Shown: positions 1 through 10,600 of the stretch, one piece after another | Layout of the letters: every line of letters begins with the position of its first letter | How positions within the stretch are numbered: the first letter of the stretch is position 1 | Assembly: GCA_035714085.1 (NCBI GenBank) | Contig: DASTMP010000072.1 | Coordinates: forward strand, 35,205 to 99,204 | Direction: 5' to 3' | DNA: 64,000 nucleotides | From: JAJVID01 sp035714085 | GTDB taxonomy: Bacteria; Acidobacteriota; Blastocatellia; RBC074 | Notes under the pieces: generated by a model | What the model was told of the DNA's origin: nothing | The model's input: only the letters and a program-made list of their open reading frames with translations | Database searches by the model: none | Position numbers and translations under genes: made by a program

Positions 1-1
1 T

Positions 2-1480
2 CGACAGCTGTCGCTGGTGGATGTGATCCTGAAAGACCCGGCGGTCCAAAGCCTCTCTTCATTCACCGGCGTGGACGGCGTGAACATGACCGCAAACAGC
101 GGGCGCATTCAGATCAATCTGAAGCCTCTCGAAGAGCGCAAGGCGTCCGCAACCGATGTCATACGCCGATTGCAACCGGAACTGGCGAAGGTCGAGGGCA
201 TCACACTCTATATGCAACCCGTCCAGGACCTGACAGTGGAAGACCGCGTCAGCCGGACCCAGTATCAATACAGTCTGGAAGACGCAAACCCCGATGAATT
301 ACAGATGTGGACGACACGGTTTGCTCAGAAGCTGCAGACGCTGCCGCAATTGCGCGACGTGGCCAGCGACCAGCAGAACCACGGCCTGCAGGTATCGGTC
401 GCTATCGACCGCGACACGGCTTCGCGGCTCGGCGTCACGCCGCAGATGATTGATGACACGCTGTATGACGCTTTCGGCCAGCGGCAGATCTCCACCATCT
501 TCACGCAGTCGAACCAGTACCACGTGGTGTTGGAGGCGCCGCCGGAGTTTCAGCGGAATCCTGACGCGCTGAAACGCCTTTACATTCGACCGACCGGCGG
601 GCCGTCAAGCGCGACATCAGCGCCGTCCGGGGCCTCACCGCAGGCGAACCTGACGCCCGCGGGCAGTCCCCAGCCGACAGGGGCGCCCCTGGCGTCCGTG
701 GAGCCGGCCCCGCTCAGCTCCTTCGCGCATTTTGAGACGGGCGCCACACCGCTTGCAGTCAATCATCAGGGGCAATTCCCTGCAACCACAATCTCATTCA
801 ACCTGGCGCCCGGCGCGGCGCTCGGAGACGCCGTGAGCGCGATCAACGCCGCGCAGCATGCGATCGGAATGCCCGCCTCGATTCAAGCCGAGTTTCAGGG
901 GGCGGCGCGGGCTTTTCAGGCTTCATTGACCAACGAGCCATTGCTGATCCTGGCCGCGCTGCTGACGGTCTACATCGTGCTCGGCGTCCTCTATGAAAGC
1001 TACATTCACCCGATCACCATTCTCTCGACGCTCCCCAGCGCAGGCGTCGGCGCGATACTGGCGCTGTTGATCTGCCGCACCGAGCTGGACGTGATCGCGC
1101 TGATCGGGATCATTCTGCTGATCGGCATCGTCAAGAAGAACGCGATTATGATGATCGACTTCGCGCTCGAAGCCGAACGCGAACACGGCAAGAGCCCGGA
1201 AGAGGCGATCCATGAAGCCTGCCTGCTGCGCTTCCGGCCGATCATGATGACAACGATGGCGGCGCTGCTCGGCGGGTTGCCGCTGGCGCTGGGCGCGGGA
1301 ACGGGTTCGGAATTGCGGCGGCCCTTGGGAATCACGATCGTCGGCGGATTGTTGCTGAGCCAATTGCTGACGCTCTACACGACTCCTGTGATCTATCTCG
1401 CGTTCGACCGGGTCGCGCAAAGGCTGAAGCGAGCGCGCGGGATTGACAACGAGCAGGGTGAGCGGCTGGCGGTGGAGTAA
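2..1480 (+). CDS. RND multidrug efflux permease, C-terminal part (5' end outside window)
   Basis: Inner-membrane proton-driven drug/metabolite efflux pump of the HAE-1 (AcrB/MdtB/MdtC) family. The frame is open from base 2, so the GTG at 17 is not the true start and only about the last 490 residues are present. It aligns along its length with the second half of the next gene: porter-domain segment, VIVLGVLYESYIHP-like helix, the GIVKKNAIMMIDFALEAE stretch and the FRPIMMTTMAALLGG motif. Odd: around residues 195-235 it carries a low-complexity Ala/Pro/Ser/Thr/Gly-rich insert where the neighbour has a short IPLSAIASF loop. Tandem pair like MdtBC, which form mixed trimers; that is inference here. 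Confidence 0.93.
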   Translation, partial: RQLSLVDVILKDPAVQSLSSFTGVDGVNMTANSGRIQINLKPLEERKASATDVIRRLQPELAKVEGITLYMQPVQDLTVEDRVSRTQYQYSLEDANPDELQMWTTRFAQKLQTLPQLRDVASDQQNHGLQVSVAIDRDTASRLGVTPQMIDDTLYDAFGQRQISTIFTQSNQYHVVLEAPPEFQRNPDALKRLYIRPTGGPSSATSAPSGASPQANLTPAGSPQPTGAPLASVEPAPLSSFAHFETGATPLAVNHQGQFPATTISFNLAPGAALGDAVSAINAAQHAIGMPASIQAEFQGAARAFQASLTNEPLLILAALLTVYIVLGVLYESYIHPITILSTLPSAGVGAILALLICRTELDVIALIGIILLIGIVKKNAIMMIDFALEAEREHGKSPEEAIHEACLLRFRPIMMTTMAALLGGLPLALGAGTGSELRRPLGITIVGGLLLSQLLTLYTTPVIYLAFDRVAQRLKRARGIDNEQGERLAVE

Positions 1481-1643
1481 TTACCTGGTTTCCGCTTCCC
1501 CGTCATCGATGTTTGAAATATCGCATATGCCCTCCTTGAATCCCCCAGCGGCGGTTCTTGTCATCACCCACGTCTTTGCTCGTTGTTTCCCTGGAGGTCG
1601 TGCGATGGAAGATGCGCGAGCCTGCTCTTCGTAGCGCAGCGAT

Positions 1644-1809
1644 GGACTGAATTTAGGCAGGCGTTTTAAGGCCGGCAGGGAGGTTGAATGATCACTTCGT
1701 CGCATAGTGGCGGTTGAACCCACAGGGGTCGCATTCAATTGTCGCTGCGCGACGGGAGAAATTTCTCTCACGTTACACCGGCGTTAAAACGCCTGCCTAA
1801 ATTCAGTCC
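1644..1809. repeat. 26-bp perfect inverted repeat in the RND-RND intergenic gap
   Basis: The 1481-1961 gap has no convincing gene. It holds perfect 26-bp inverted arms at 1644-1669 and 1784-1809 (core TTTAGGCAGGCGTTTTAA), with imperfect extension outwards. A 14-bp direct repeat (GAAAAGTCTTCCTT) lies at 1826-1839 and 1850-1863. The two tandem pump genes are therefore probably separated by a REP/MITE-like element. Confidence 0.75.
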
Positions 1810-1961
1810 GCCGCTGCGTGACAGAGAAAAGTCTTCCTTACGCAACGAAGAAAAGTCTTCCTTTGCGCGCAAAGGACGCGGGCAATGACAAGAACTACAG
1901 CTGGGATGATTTGAGAGAAAGCGATCGGCTATCGCCGACACCAGGCTAAACGGGTACTGAA

Positions 1962-4900
1962 ATGAATATTTCCGCGCCTTTCATCAAACGACCGATCGGC
2001 ACATCACTGTTGACAATAGCGCTGGCGCTGGCAGGCTGCCTGGGCTACGCATTGCTGCCCGTCTCGCCTCTGCCGCAGGTAGATTTCCCGACGATCCAGG
2101 TGTCGGCGAATCTGCCCGGGGCGAGCCCGGAGACGATGGCTTCAGCGGTGGCCACGCCGCTTGAACGCCAGTTCAGCCGCATCGCCGGGGTCACGGAGAT
2201 GACTTCGACTAACAACCTGGGAGCGACCTCCGTCACGCTGCAATTCGAGCTGAACCGGGACATCAACGGAGCCGCCCGCGATGTTCAAGCGGCGATCAAC
2301 GCGGCTCGCAGCCAATTGCCAGCGAATCTGCCGAGCAATCCGAACTACCGGAAAGTCAATCCCGCCGACGCGCCGATCATGTTGCTTTCGCTCACGTCCG
2401 ACACGATCGAAATCCGCAACCTGTACGATCTGGCGTACTCCGTCTTGCAGCAGAAGATTTCTCAGGTTGATGGCGTGGGACAGGTGATCGTCGGAGGAAG
2501 TTCGTTGCCGGCGGTGCGCGTGGAACTGAATCCGCAAGCCGTCAGCAAATACGGCGTCGGGCTGGAACAGGTGCGAACAGCGCTAGGAGCGGCGAACGCA
2601 AATCACCCGAAAGGGCAATTGAGCGATGATGACGCCACGTGGGAGATTCACGCCAGCGATCAATTGCTCAAAGCGGATCAATACCGCACGTTGATTGTGG
2701 CTGCTCATAATGGCGACGTCGTGAGGCTATCGGATTTGGGAGAAGTGACAGATTCGGTGGAGAACTTGCGCGCCGGAGGATTGGCGAACGGAAAGCCGGC
2801 CATCTTGATGATCATCTTCCGTCAACCGGGCGCAAACATCATCAAAACGGTGGACAGCGTGCGGGCGCTGGTTCCGCAGTTGCAGGCTTCGATCTCACCC
2901 TCCATCAAATTGTCTGTTCTCAATGATCGGACAACGACCATTCGGGCTTCGGTCAGAGACGTCGAGTTGACGCTGCTGATCTCCATCACGCTGGTCATCC
3001 TCGTGGTCTTCGTGTTTTTGCGGAGCGTGTGGGCGACCGTCATTCCGAGCGTCGTCGTGCCGCTCTCGCTGCTCGGCACGTTCGGCGTGATGTACATGCT
3101 CGGCTACAGCATTGACAACCTCTCGCTGATGGCGTTGACCATCTCGACCGGCTTCGTCGTCGATGACGCCATCGTGGTGATCGAAAACATCACCAGGCGT
3201 CTGGAACAAGGGGCGACCCCAATACAGGCCGCATTTCTGGGCGCGCGGCAGATCGGCTTCACCGTGCTTTCGATGAGCGCTTCGCTGGTGGCGGTCTTCA
3301 TACCGATCCTGCTGATGGGCGGGGTCGTCGGCCGCCTGTTCCGCGAATTTGCGGTGACGCTTTCGGCGGCCATCGCCGTCTCGCTCATCGTATCGCTGAC
3401 GACGACGCCGATGATGTGCGCGAAGTTTTTGCGGCCCGAAAGCGAAATCACTCACGGCTGGCTCTATCGAGCGGGAGAGAGCGCCTTCACTTGGATTCAT
3501 AGCCTGTACGACAAGAGTCTGACTTGGACGCTGCGCCACCCGCAGCCGATGCTGCTTGCGACGATCCTGACGATTTGCGCCAGCGTTTACCTTTACATCA
3601 TCGTCCCCAAGGGCTTCTTCCCCGATCAGGACACCGGGCGTTTGACAGGAAACATTCAGGCCGCGCAGGACATCTCGTTTCAGGAGATGCGGCGGAAATT
3701 ATCGCAGGTGGTAGAGATCATGCTGACCGATCCGGCCGTGGACACCGTGGGCGCGTTCACGGGCGGCGGCGGCTCGACGACCAACACGGCGCGGATGTTC
3801 GTCTCCCTGAAACCGCTGGCCCAGCGCAATGCGAGCGCGAGTCAAGTTATCGCGCGGCTGCGCGGCAAACTGTCTCGTGTGACCGGAGCCAACACTTTCC
3901 TGCGCCCGGTGCAGGACATCAACGTCGGCGGCAGGATGAGCAACGCCACTTATCAATACACGCTGCAGGGCGATGACTTCGATGAGCTCTCTCAATGGAC
4001 GCCGCGGTTGATGGCGCGGATGCGCTCCATACCGCAACTCACCGACCTCAACACTGACCAGCAGAATCGCGGTCTGGAGGCGCGGCTCGTGATTGACCGT
4101 GACGCGGCTGCGCGATTGGGCCTCAACGCCCAGTTGATTGACAACACGCTTTACGACGCCTTCGGCCAGCGGCAGGTTTCCACGATGTACATGCAATTGA
4201 ACCAGTATCACGTGGTGATGGAGGTCGCGCCGCAATTCTGGCAATCCCCCGAAACGCTGAAAAACATTTACATTCAATCGCCGGCCGGCGCGCAAATTCC
4301 CTTGAGCGCCATCGCGAGTTTCAAGACCGACACGACGACGCTCGCGGTCAATCACCAGGGACAATTCCCCGCAGCCACGATCTCATTCAACCTCGCCCCC
4401 GGCGCGGCGCTCGGAGACGCGGCGCAGGCGATCGAGAAGGCGAAACGCGAGATCGGCTTGCCGGCTTCGATTCAGGCCGGGTTTCAGGGAACGGCCCAAG
4501 CGTTTCAGTCTTCTCTGGCTAACGAGCCGTTGCTGATCCTGGCCGCGCTGCTGACTGTCTACATCGTGCTCGGCGCGCTCTATGAAAGCTACATCCACCC
4601 GATCACCATTCTCTCGACGCTTCCAAGCGCGGGGGTCGGCGCGCTCCTGGCGCTGCTGCTGTTCAAAACAGACCTGACCGTGATCGCGCTGATCGGGATC
4701 ATTCTGCTGATCGGCATCGTCAAGAAGAACGCGATTATGATGATCGACTTCGCGCTCGAAGCCGAGCGCGAGCGCGGCAAGGGCTCTGAAGAAGCGATCT
4801 ACGAGGCCTGCCTGTTGCGCTTCCGTCCGATCATGATGACGACGATGGCGGCATTGCTGGGCGGATTGCCGCTGGCGCTGGGCATGGGAACGGGTTCGGA

Positions 4901-5126
4901 ATTGCGGCGGCCGTTGGGAATCACGATTGTCGGCGGATTGATTGTCAGCCAGATGCTGACGCTATTCACCACGCCGGTCATTTACCTCTACATAGACAGA
5001 TTCGGCCAGCGCCTGAAACCCATATTAGACAGGGGAAGGTATAGAAACCATGGCGATCAGCATCAACCATCTGCTGCGCCCACACTGGAAAGCCCTGGCC
5101 GTGGCTTTCGTGGCCGTAATCATTGA
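1962..5126 (+). CDS. RND multidrug efflux permease (HAE-1 family)
   Basis: Full-length 1054-residue inner-membrane RND pump that would export drugs or metabolites with an adaptor and TolC-type channel not seen next to it. The N-terminus matches the family (ISAPFIKRPIGTSLL), then PLPQVDFPTIQVSANLPGA, the proton-relay helix with adjacent aspartates (VVDDAIVVIEN, near residues 400-410), and the C-terminal GIVKKNAIMMIDFA and FRPIMMTTMAA motifs. It is a close paralogue of the preceding partial gene. Its 3' end overlaps the following ABC exporter by 77 bp, suggesting co-transcription. The ribosome site before the ATG is weak. Confidence 0.95.
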   Translation: MNISAPFIKRPIGTSLLTIALALAGCLGYALLPVSPLPQVDFPTIQVSANLPGASPETMASAVATPLERQFSRIAGVTEMTSTNNLGATSVTLQFELNRDINGAARDVQAAINAARSQLPANLPSNPNYRKVNPADAPIMLLSLTSDTIEIRNLYDLAYSVLQQKISQVDGVGQVIVGGSSLPAVRVELNPQAVSKYGVGLEQVRTALGAANANHPKGQLSDDDATWEIHASDQLLKADQYRTLIVAAHNGDVVRLSDLGEVTDSVENLRAGGLANGKPAILMIIFRQPGANIIKTVDSVRALVPQLQASISPSIKLSVLNDRTTTIRASVRDVELTLLISITLVILVVFVFLRSVWATVIPSVVVPLSLLGTFGVMYMLGYSIDNLSLMALTISTGFVVDDAIVVIENITRRLEQGATPIQAAFLGARQIGFTVLSMSASLVAVFIPILLMGGVVGRLFREFAVTLSAAIAVSLIVSLTTTPMMCAKFLRPESEITHGWLYRAGESAFTWIHSLYDKSLTWTLRHPQPMLLATILTICASVYLYIIVPKGFFPDQDTGRLTGNIQAAQDISFQEMRRKLSQVVEIMLTDPAVDTVGAFTGGGGSTTNTARMFVSLKPLAQRNASASQVIARLRGKLSRVTGANTFLRPVQDINVGGRMSNATYQYTLQGDDFDELSQWTPRLMARMRSIPQLTDLNTDQQNRGLEARLVIDRDAAARLGLNAQLIDNTLYDAFGQRQVSTMYMQLNQYHVVMEVAPQFWQSPETLKNIYIQSPAGAQIPLSAIASFKTDTTTLAVNHQGQFPAATISFNLAPGAALGDAAQAIEKAKREIGLPASIQAGFQGTAQAFQSSLANEPLLILAALLTVYIVLGALYESYIHPITILSTLPSAGVGALLALLLFKTDLTVIALIGIILLIGIVKKNAIMMIDFALEAERERGKGSEEAIYEACLLRFRPIMMTTMAALLGGLPLALGMGTGSELRRPLGITIVGGLIVSQMLTLFTTPVIYLYIDRFGQRLKPILDRGRYRNHGDQHQPSAAPTLESPGRGFRGRNH

Positions 5127-6849
5127 CGGGATGGCGGACCTCTTCGGGCCTTGGCCTATCAAGATCGTACTCGATTACGTGGTCGGCTCGCATCATTTGC
5201 CGGCCTGGGCGGCAGGGGCCGTCATTGCTACGTTCGGAGAGGGTAAATGGGCGATATTGCGCTTCGCCGCGATAGCGACGCTGGGGATCTCAGCCCTCGG
5301 GGCCATCGCTTCCTATGCGGAAAGTTACCTCACTACGCGAGTCGGCCAGTGGATCATGCATGACCTGCGTCAGGATCTTTATCATCACATCCAGGGCTTA
5401 TCGCTATCCTACTACGACCGCCACAAGACCGGCGATCTGATCGGCCGGATGACGAATGACGTGGACGCGATTCAAAGTTTCGTTTCGTCCTCGCTGCTCG
5501 ACATGGTGGTGGATGTCTTGACGCTGGGCGGGATGATGGCGGTGATGTTCTACTTCAACTGGCATTTCACCCTGATCGCGCTGGCTGTCGCGCCGCTGCT
5601 CTTTCTGGAGGTCTATACGCTGACAGGCCGGATCAAGCGGGCGGCGCGCGCCGTCCGGTTGAAAGAGAGCGAGGTCGTGTCTGTCGTTCAGGAAACCCTC
5701 TCGTCCATTCGCGTGGTCAAGGCATTCGCGCGGGAAGATTACGAAGAGAGGAGGCTGGAGAAAGAGACGCTCGAAAGCATCGAGATGACCATGCGCGCCC
5801 GCCGCGTTAAGGCCCTGCTTTCTCCGGCGGTGGATTTCATCGTCGCGGCTGGCTCCTGTCTCGTGCTCTGGTACGGCGCGGGACTAGTGCTCAAAGGAGC
5901 GCTTACGGCCGGCTCGCTGATTGTCTTTCTGCTCTATCTCGGCAAGATGTACAAGCCGATGCGCGACCTGTCCAAAATGACCGACTCGGTTTCGAAAGCG
6001 ATCATCGGCGCCGAGCGCATCAATGAGATCATCAACGCGAAAGAACAGACGCGCGATTCGCCGCGCGCCCGCCGCGCCCCACGCTTCAATGGAGAAATCG
6101 AATTCGAACAGGTCTTCTTCAGTTACCGTGACGACAGGCCGGTTCTCAGAGGTGTAAGCTTTCGCGTACGCCCCGGCGAGTTCGCCGCATTCGTGGGGCC
6201 GACAGGAGCGGGCAAAACCACGATCATCAGCTTGATCCCGCGTTTTTACGGCCAGTCTGCGGGGCGCGTGCTGATAGACGGTCAGGACATACGCGACTTC
6301 AAAGTGAAGTCACTGCGCCGGCAACTCAGTTTCGTCTTGCAAGAGACGGTTCTTTTCCGCGCCCCCCTCTGGCAGAACATCGTCTACGGCAAACCCGAAG
6401 CCACTCGCGAGGATATCCTCCGCGCCTCTCGGCTGGCCAATGCGCATGAATTCATCGAGCAATTACCGGAAGGCTATGAAACGATGGTTGGCGAGCGCGG
6501 CGCGACGCTTTCGGGTGGACAGCGCCAGCGCATCGCGATTGCGCGCGCGATCATCCGCAATTCGCCGATTCTGATTCTGGACGAACCGACCTCGGGACTC
6601 GATTCTTCTTCGGAGAAGCTGGTGATCGAGGCGCTCGAACGATTGATGGAAGGCAGAACCACCATCATGATCACTCATCATCTGGAATCGGTCCGGAGGG
6701 CGGACTCCATCTTCGTTCTGGAACACGGGAGAATCGTCGAATGCGGCAGACATCAGGAGTTATTCGCGCGCAACGGCCTTTATGCCCAACTGTATTGGAA
6801 CAATTTCCGGGACGAAGACGCGGCCAGGGCGCCGGCGGTAATAAGATGA
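5050..6849 (+). CDS. ABC exporter, fused permease-ATPase (MsbA-like)
   Basis: A 599-residue half-transporter: six-helix exporter membrane domain (about residues 15-310) followed by an ATPase domain (about 345-585). Visible motifs are Walker A GPTGAGKTT, the Q-loop FVLQET, signature LSGGQRQR, Walker B ILILDEPTSGLD and switch TITHH-like MITHH. It starts inside the upstream RND gene; the start is supported by a purine-rich AGGGGAAGG ribosome site and by the position of the first helix. Substrate unknown (lipid, drug or peptide). Its overlap with an RND pump suggests a shared efflux role, which is inference. Confidence 0.93.
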   Translation: MAISINHLLRPHWKALAVAFVAVIIDGMADLFGPWPIKIVLDYVVGSHHLPAWAAGAVIATFGEGKWAILRFAAIATLGISALGAIASYAESYLTTRVGQWIMHDLRQDLYHHIQGLSLSYYDRHKTGDLIGRMTNDVDAIQSFVSSSLLDMVVDVLTLGGMMAVMFYFNWHFTLIALAVAPLLFLEVYTLTGRIKRAARAVRLKESEVVSVVQETLSSIRVVKAFAREDYEERRLEKETLESIEMTMRARRVKALLSPAVDFIVAAGSCLVLWYGAGLVLKGALTAGSLIVFLLYLGKMYKPMRDLSKMTDSVSKAIIGAERINEIINAKEQTRDSPRARRAPRFNGEIEFEQVFFSYRDDRPVLRGVSFRVRPGEFAAFVGPTGAGKTTIISLIPRFYGQSAGRVLIDGQDIRDFKVKSLRRQLSFVLQETVLFRAPLWQNIVYGKPEATREDILRASRLANAHEFIEQLPEGYETMVGERGATLSGGQRQRIAIARAIIRNSPILILDEPTSGLDSSSEKLVIEALERLMEGRTTIMITHHLESVRRADSIFVLEHGRIVECGRHQELFARNGLYAQLYWNNFRDEDAARAPAVIR

Positions 6850-7095
6850 GTGCGTTATTGAAACGAATCTGAGTGGTCCTCGAGCCATCCCTACTTCTCT
6901 CCGGGGTAACCAGTGGCCATTATGGAAGACGCAGATCTGGGCCAGCTTCATTGCTGCAGATGTAACCGTTGAGAGGGTGTTACAAAAAAGCATGAAATCA
7001 TAGACAGATTGAGGTCGCTCCGCTAATCTGACGTCGCCATGCTTGGTTATCTAACTTGAAGAGCGTGCAAATAAAACCACTTTGCAATCAACACA

Positions 7096-7243
7096 TTGAT
7101 TGGCGCAAACCTGGGTACGCGTCGCTTCCAGCGCGCAGTCCTGGCAGGAGGCGCATTGAAAAGCAATTGGGCGAGTGGCCGAGACTGCACGCTGGAAGCG
7201 ATGCGTACCCAGGCGTCTACCGATTTATGCGCAGGATTCATTG
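7096..7243. repeat. Dispersed palindromic element, copy 1 (CCTGGGTACGC family)
   Basis: The 6850-7467 gap has no gene. It contains 31-bp inverted arms at 7110-7140 and 7183-7213 with two mismatches. A near-identical copy, including the loop (GGCAGGAGGCGCATT) and flanks (TTGATTG left, CGATTTATGC right), lies at about 54170-54318. Two copies about 47 kb apart with conserved flanks indicate a mobile REPIN/MITE-like unit of about 150 bp. Confidence 0.85.
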
Positions 7244-7290
7244 AAGTAGTTGATTGCATTCAGTCTTGAGTTAAGCGCGGAATGAAACCA

Positions 7291-7389
7291 AACCACGGGA
7301 GAAAACCGGGATGAACCTGTTCGGAAGATGCGCCGAACCTTTCTTACGTAAAGCCTCTCCCTTTTTCATCCCAGTGTTCCCCGTGGTTC
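7291..7389. repeat. Imperfect inverted repeat
   Basis: Arms at 7291-7314 and 7366-7389 (AACCACGGGAGAAAACCGGGATGA against its approximate reverse complement) flank a 51-bp loop. It lies downstream of the tatA-type gene and between two convergently oriented operons. It could end transcription from either side, but no clean T-run is present. Confidence 0.5.
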
Positions 7390-7467
7390 TTTTACTCAAC
7401 CCCCAGACAGGGGTTCAGTTAACCTTCAAGAGAAGTCAAGTACGAAAACTGAAACCGCAAGCTCCAT

Positions 7468-7689
7468 CTATAGCGCGTCTTCGCGCTTAGATGGAGTAGC
7501 GGCCTCCGTTTCCTTCTCCGCAGATTTCTTTTCGCCGGAATCGGGCTCTTCATGTAAGGCTCGTTTAAAGCCGCGAATCGCTTGCCCCAAACCTTTGCTC
7601 AATTCCGGCAGCTTTTTAGGGCCGAATAATAACAACACGATGGCCAATACAATTATCAAGTGCAAGGGCTGAAAGATTCCTTCAAACAT
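7468..7689 (-). CDS. tatA: TatA/TatE-type twin-arginine translocase subunit
   Basis: A 73-residue protein of the pore-forming TatA family. It has one N-terminal membrane helix (about residues 10-22), the FGPKKLPEL hinge typical of TatA/E (residues 22-30), an amphipathic helix (GLGQAIRGFKRAL) and a charged Lys/Glu tail. I chose the ATG at 7689, preceded by AGGAGT, over the longer upstream frame, which lies inside czcA. The start lies within the end of czcA (8-bp overlap), so it is probably translationally coupled to the metal pump. No tatC or tatB is seen nearby. Confidence 0.92.
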   Translation of the reverse strand: MFEGIFQPLHLIIVLAIVLLLFGPKKLPELSKGLGQAIRGFKRALHEEPDSGEKKSAEKETEAATPSKREDAL

Positions 7690-10600
7690 ATTCGTTACTC
7701 CTAACAAGATTCGCTTCGACATTCTCTCTGACCGGCTGCGGTCGCCGCAGGTCGGGCGGCGATTGCCGGCGGTCGTCGCGGTTAAATACGAGATAGAGCG
7801 CAGGAAGCACAAATAGCGTCAGCAGCGTGGCCGAGATCAGCCCGCCTATGATCACCACCGCCAGCGGTTTTTGCGTCTCCGAGCCGATGCCGTGCGAGAG
7901 CGCCATCGGCAGCAGTCCCAGCATCGCCAGCAAAGCCGTCATCAACACCGTGCGCAACCGCACCAGGGACCCCTTGAGTACGGCCCGGTAACTCGTATTC
8001 CCTTCATCGCGCAGTTGATTGAAATAGCTGACCATCACCACGCCGTTCAGCACGGACTGTCCGAAAAGCGCGATGAAGCCGATGGCCGCCGAGACGCTCA
8101 GATGGATGCCCGTGAAGAGCAGCGCGAAGATGCCCCCGATCAACGCGAACGGCACGTTGAGCAGGATCAGCATGGCGCTGCGGGCTGATCCGAAGGCGTT
8201 GAAAAGCAGCGCAAAGATCAGCAGCACACTGACCGGCACAATCACCGCCAATCGTTTCATCGCGCGCTGCTGATTCTCGAACTCGCCGCCCCAGGTAATG
8301 TAATATCCGGGCGGCAGTTTGATTTCGCGGGCGACCTTAGCCTGCATTTCGGCGACGAGGCTTCCCATGTCGCGGTCACGGATGAAGACGCCGATGGCCA
8401 TCACGCGCGCGCCCAATTCGCGGCTGATGTTCATGCTCCCGGATTTGATCGAGACTGTCGCCAGTTGGTCGAGCGGGATGCGTTGTCCGTCGGGCGTGTC
8501 CACCAGAATGTTTTTGATATTGTCCATCTGACGTTGCTCTTCGGGCAGGCGGACGACGACGGCGAACTTCTTCTCGCCCTCCCAGATTTCGGTCGCCTGC
8601 TTGCCGCCGAGCGCCGTCTCGATCACATCCTGAATGTCAGCGACCTTCAGCCCATAACGGGCGGACTTCGCCCGATCAATTTCTATCTGTAGTTGGGGGA
8701 CCTGGCCAAAGCGGTCAATGAACGCTCGCCCCACTCCGCGCACCGACGAGATCGATCGCAGGACGTTCTGCGCCTGCTCCCGCAACACGTCGCCGTCGGT
8801 CCCGAAGACCTTGATCACAATCTGGCCGTCGATCTGCGAGATGCTCTCCAGCACGTTGTCGCGGATCGGTTGCGAGAAACTCGGCTCGACTCCTGGCAAT
8901 TCGTCCAACTCCTTATCCATCTCTTCGACCAATTTTTCGCGCGTCAGGCCTGCGGGCCATTCAGACGGCGGTTTGAGATCCACAAAGAACTCGGCCATAT
9001 TGATCGGCTTCGGGTCGGTGCCGTCTTCGGGCCTCCCGGCTTTCGAAGTGACGGAGCGGACGACCTGATGGCCGCGCAATATTTGCCGCACGCGCGCCGC
9101 CAGCCGCCGCGTCTCACTGACTGAGATGCCGGGCGGAAAGTTGATGTTGACCCACATCGTCCCTTCGTTCAGTTCGGGCAGGAACTCGCTGCCGAGCCGC
9201 GGCGCCGTGAGGAGGCTGGCCCCGAGCATCGCGACGGAAGCCGCGATGACCAGCAAGCGGTGTTTGAGCGCCCACATTAGCGACGGGCGATAGACGCGCT
9301 TGCAAGCTCGGATCACGAGATTCTCTCTCTCGGAAAGCCGCCTGCGCAGCAGGAAGTAGCAGAGCAAAGGGACGAGGGTGAGCGAAAAGATCAATGAGCC
9401 GATCAGCGCAGAGGTCACTGTCCACGCCATCGGCGCGAAGATACGTCCTTCATGCCGCTGCAGAGTGAAGATCGGGATGTGCGCGGTGATGATGATCAGC
9501 ATCGAGAAGAAGGTCGGTCGCCCCACTTCCATTGTCGCCCAGATTATCCGGTTGCGGAGCGACTCATGCTCGTCTTCCTTATGGCCGGCGCCGAAGTATC
9601 TGACCGGGTGTTCCGCCTGATGTTCTGAAAGGCGGCGAAAAATGTTCTCGACCACGATTACCGCGCCGTCAACGATGATGCCGAAATCCATCGCGCCCAG
9701 ACTGAGCAGGTTGGCCGGAATGCCGCGAATCGTCAGCCCGGTGAAGGTCGCGAGCAGTGACAGTGGGATCATCACCGCCACGATCAGCGCCGCGCGTAGA
9801 TTGCCCAGAAACAACAGAAGCACCGCCGTCACCAGAACCGCGCCTTCGAGCAGGTTCTTGAAGACAGTCTTGAGCGTGGTGTCAATCAACCAGGTGCGGT
9901 CGTAGATCGGCGTAACCTGCGCGCCTTTGGGCAGCACGCTCGTGTTGAGCGCGTCGACCTTCTCCTTGAGAGCCTTGAGAACTTCAGAGGGGTTCTCACC
10001 CTTCCGCATCAGCACAATGCCGGTGACGATGTCGTCTTCATCGTCCTGGCCGGTGATCCCCTGGCGCGGGACGGCGCCGACCTCGACGGTCGCGATGTCC
10101 TTAACGAGCAACGGCGTGCCGCCGCGTTCGGTGACGACCAGGTTGTTGACGTCGTCCGGAGTTTTAAGCAGGCCGATGCCGCGAATCAGGTACTGTTGTT
10201 CGCCCTTCTCCACGTAACTGCCGCCCGCATTGGCGCTTCCGCGCTCCAGCGCGGAGAACAACTGCTGCAAAGTGACGTCATAAGACTTCATCTTCGCCAT
10301 GTCCGGTTGTACTTGATACTGCTTGACCAGGCCGCCATAGGTCACGACATCGGCCACGCCGGGCACGGTCTTAAACTGGCGCGCGACCACCCAGTCCTGC
10401 AGCGTGCGCAGATCGGTCGGGCTGTATTTGTCGCCCTTCATCCGGTAGCGGTAAATTTCTCCGATCGGCGTCGCCAGCGGCCCCAGATCCGACGACACGC
10501 CCGGCGGCAGATCCACATCGCGCAGCCGCTCGATCACCTGCTGCCGCGAGAAGTAGGCGTCCACCGCGTCGTCGAAAGTGACGACCACGAAAGAAAGGCC

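Noticed and set aside
1481..1771. 96-residue minus-strand ORF in the RND intergenic gap
   Set aside because: It is translated through the inverted repeat and has no start signal; better explained as a repeat element.
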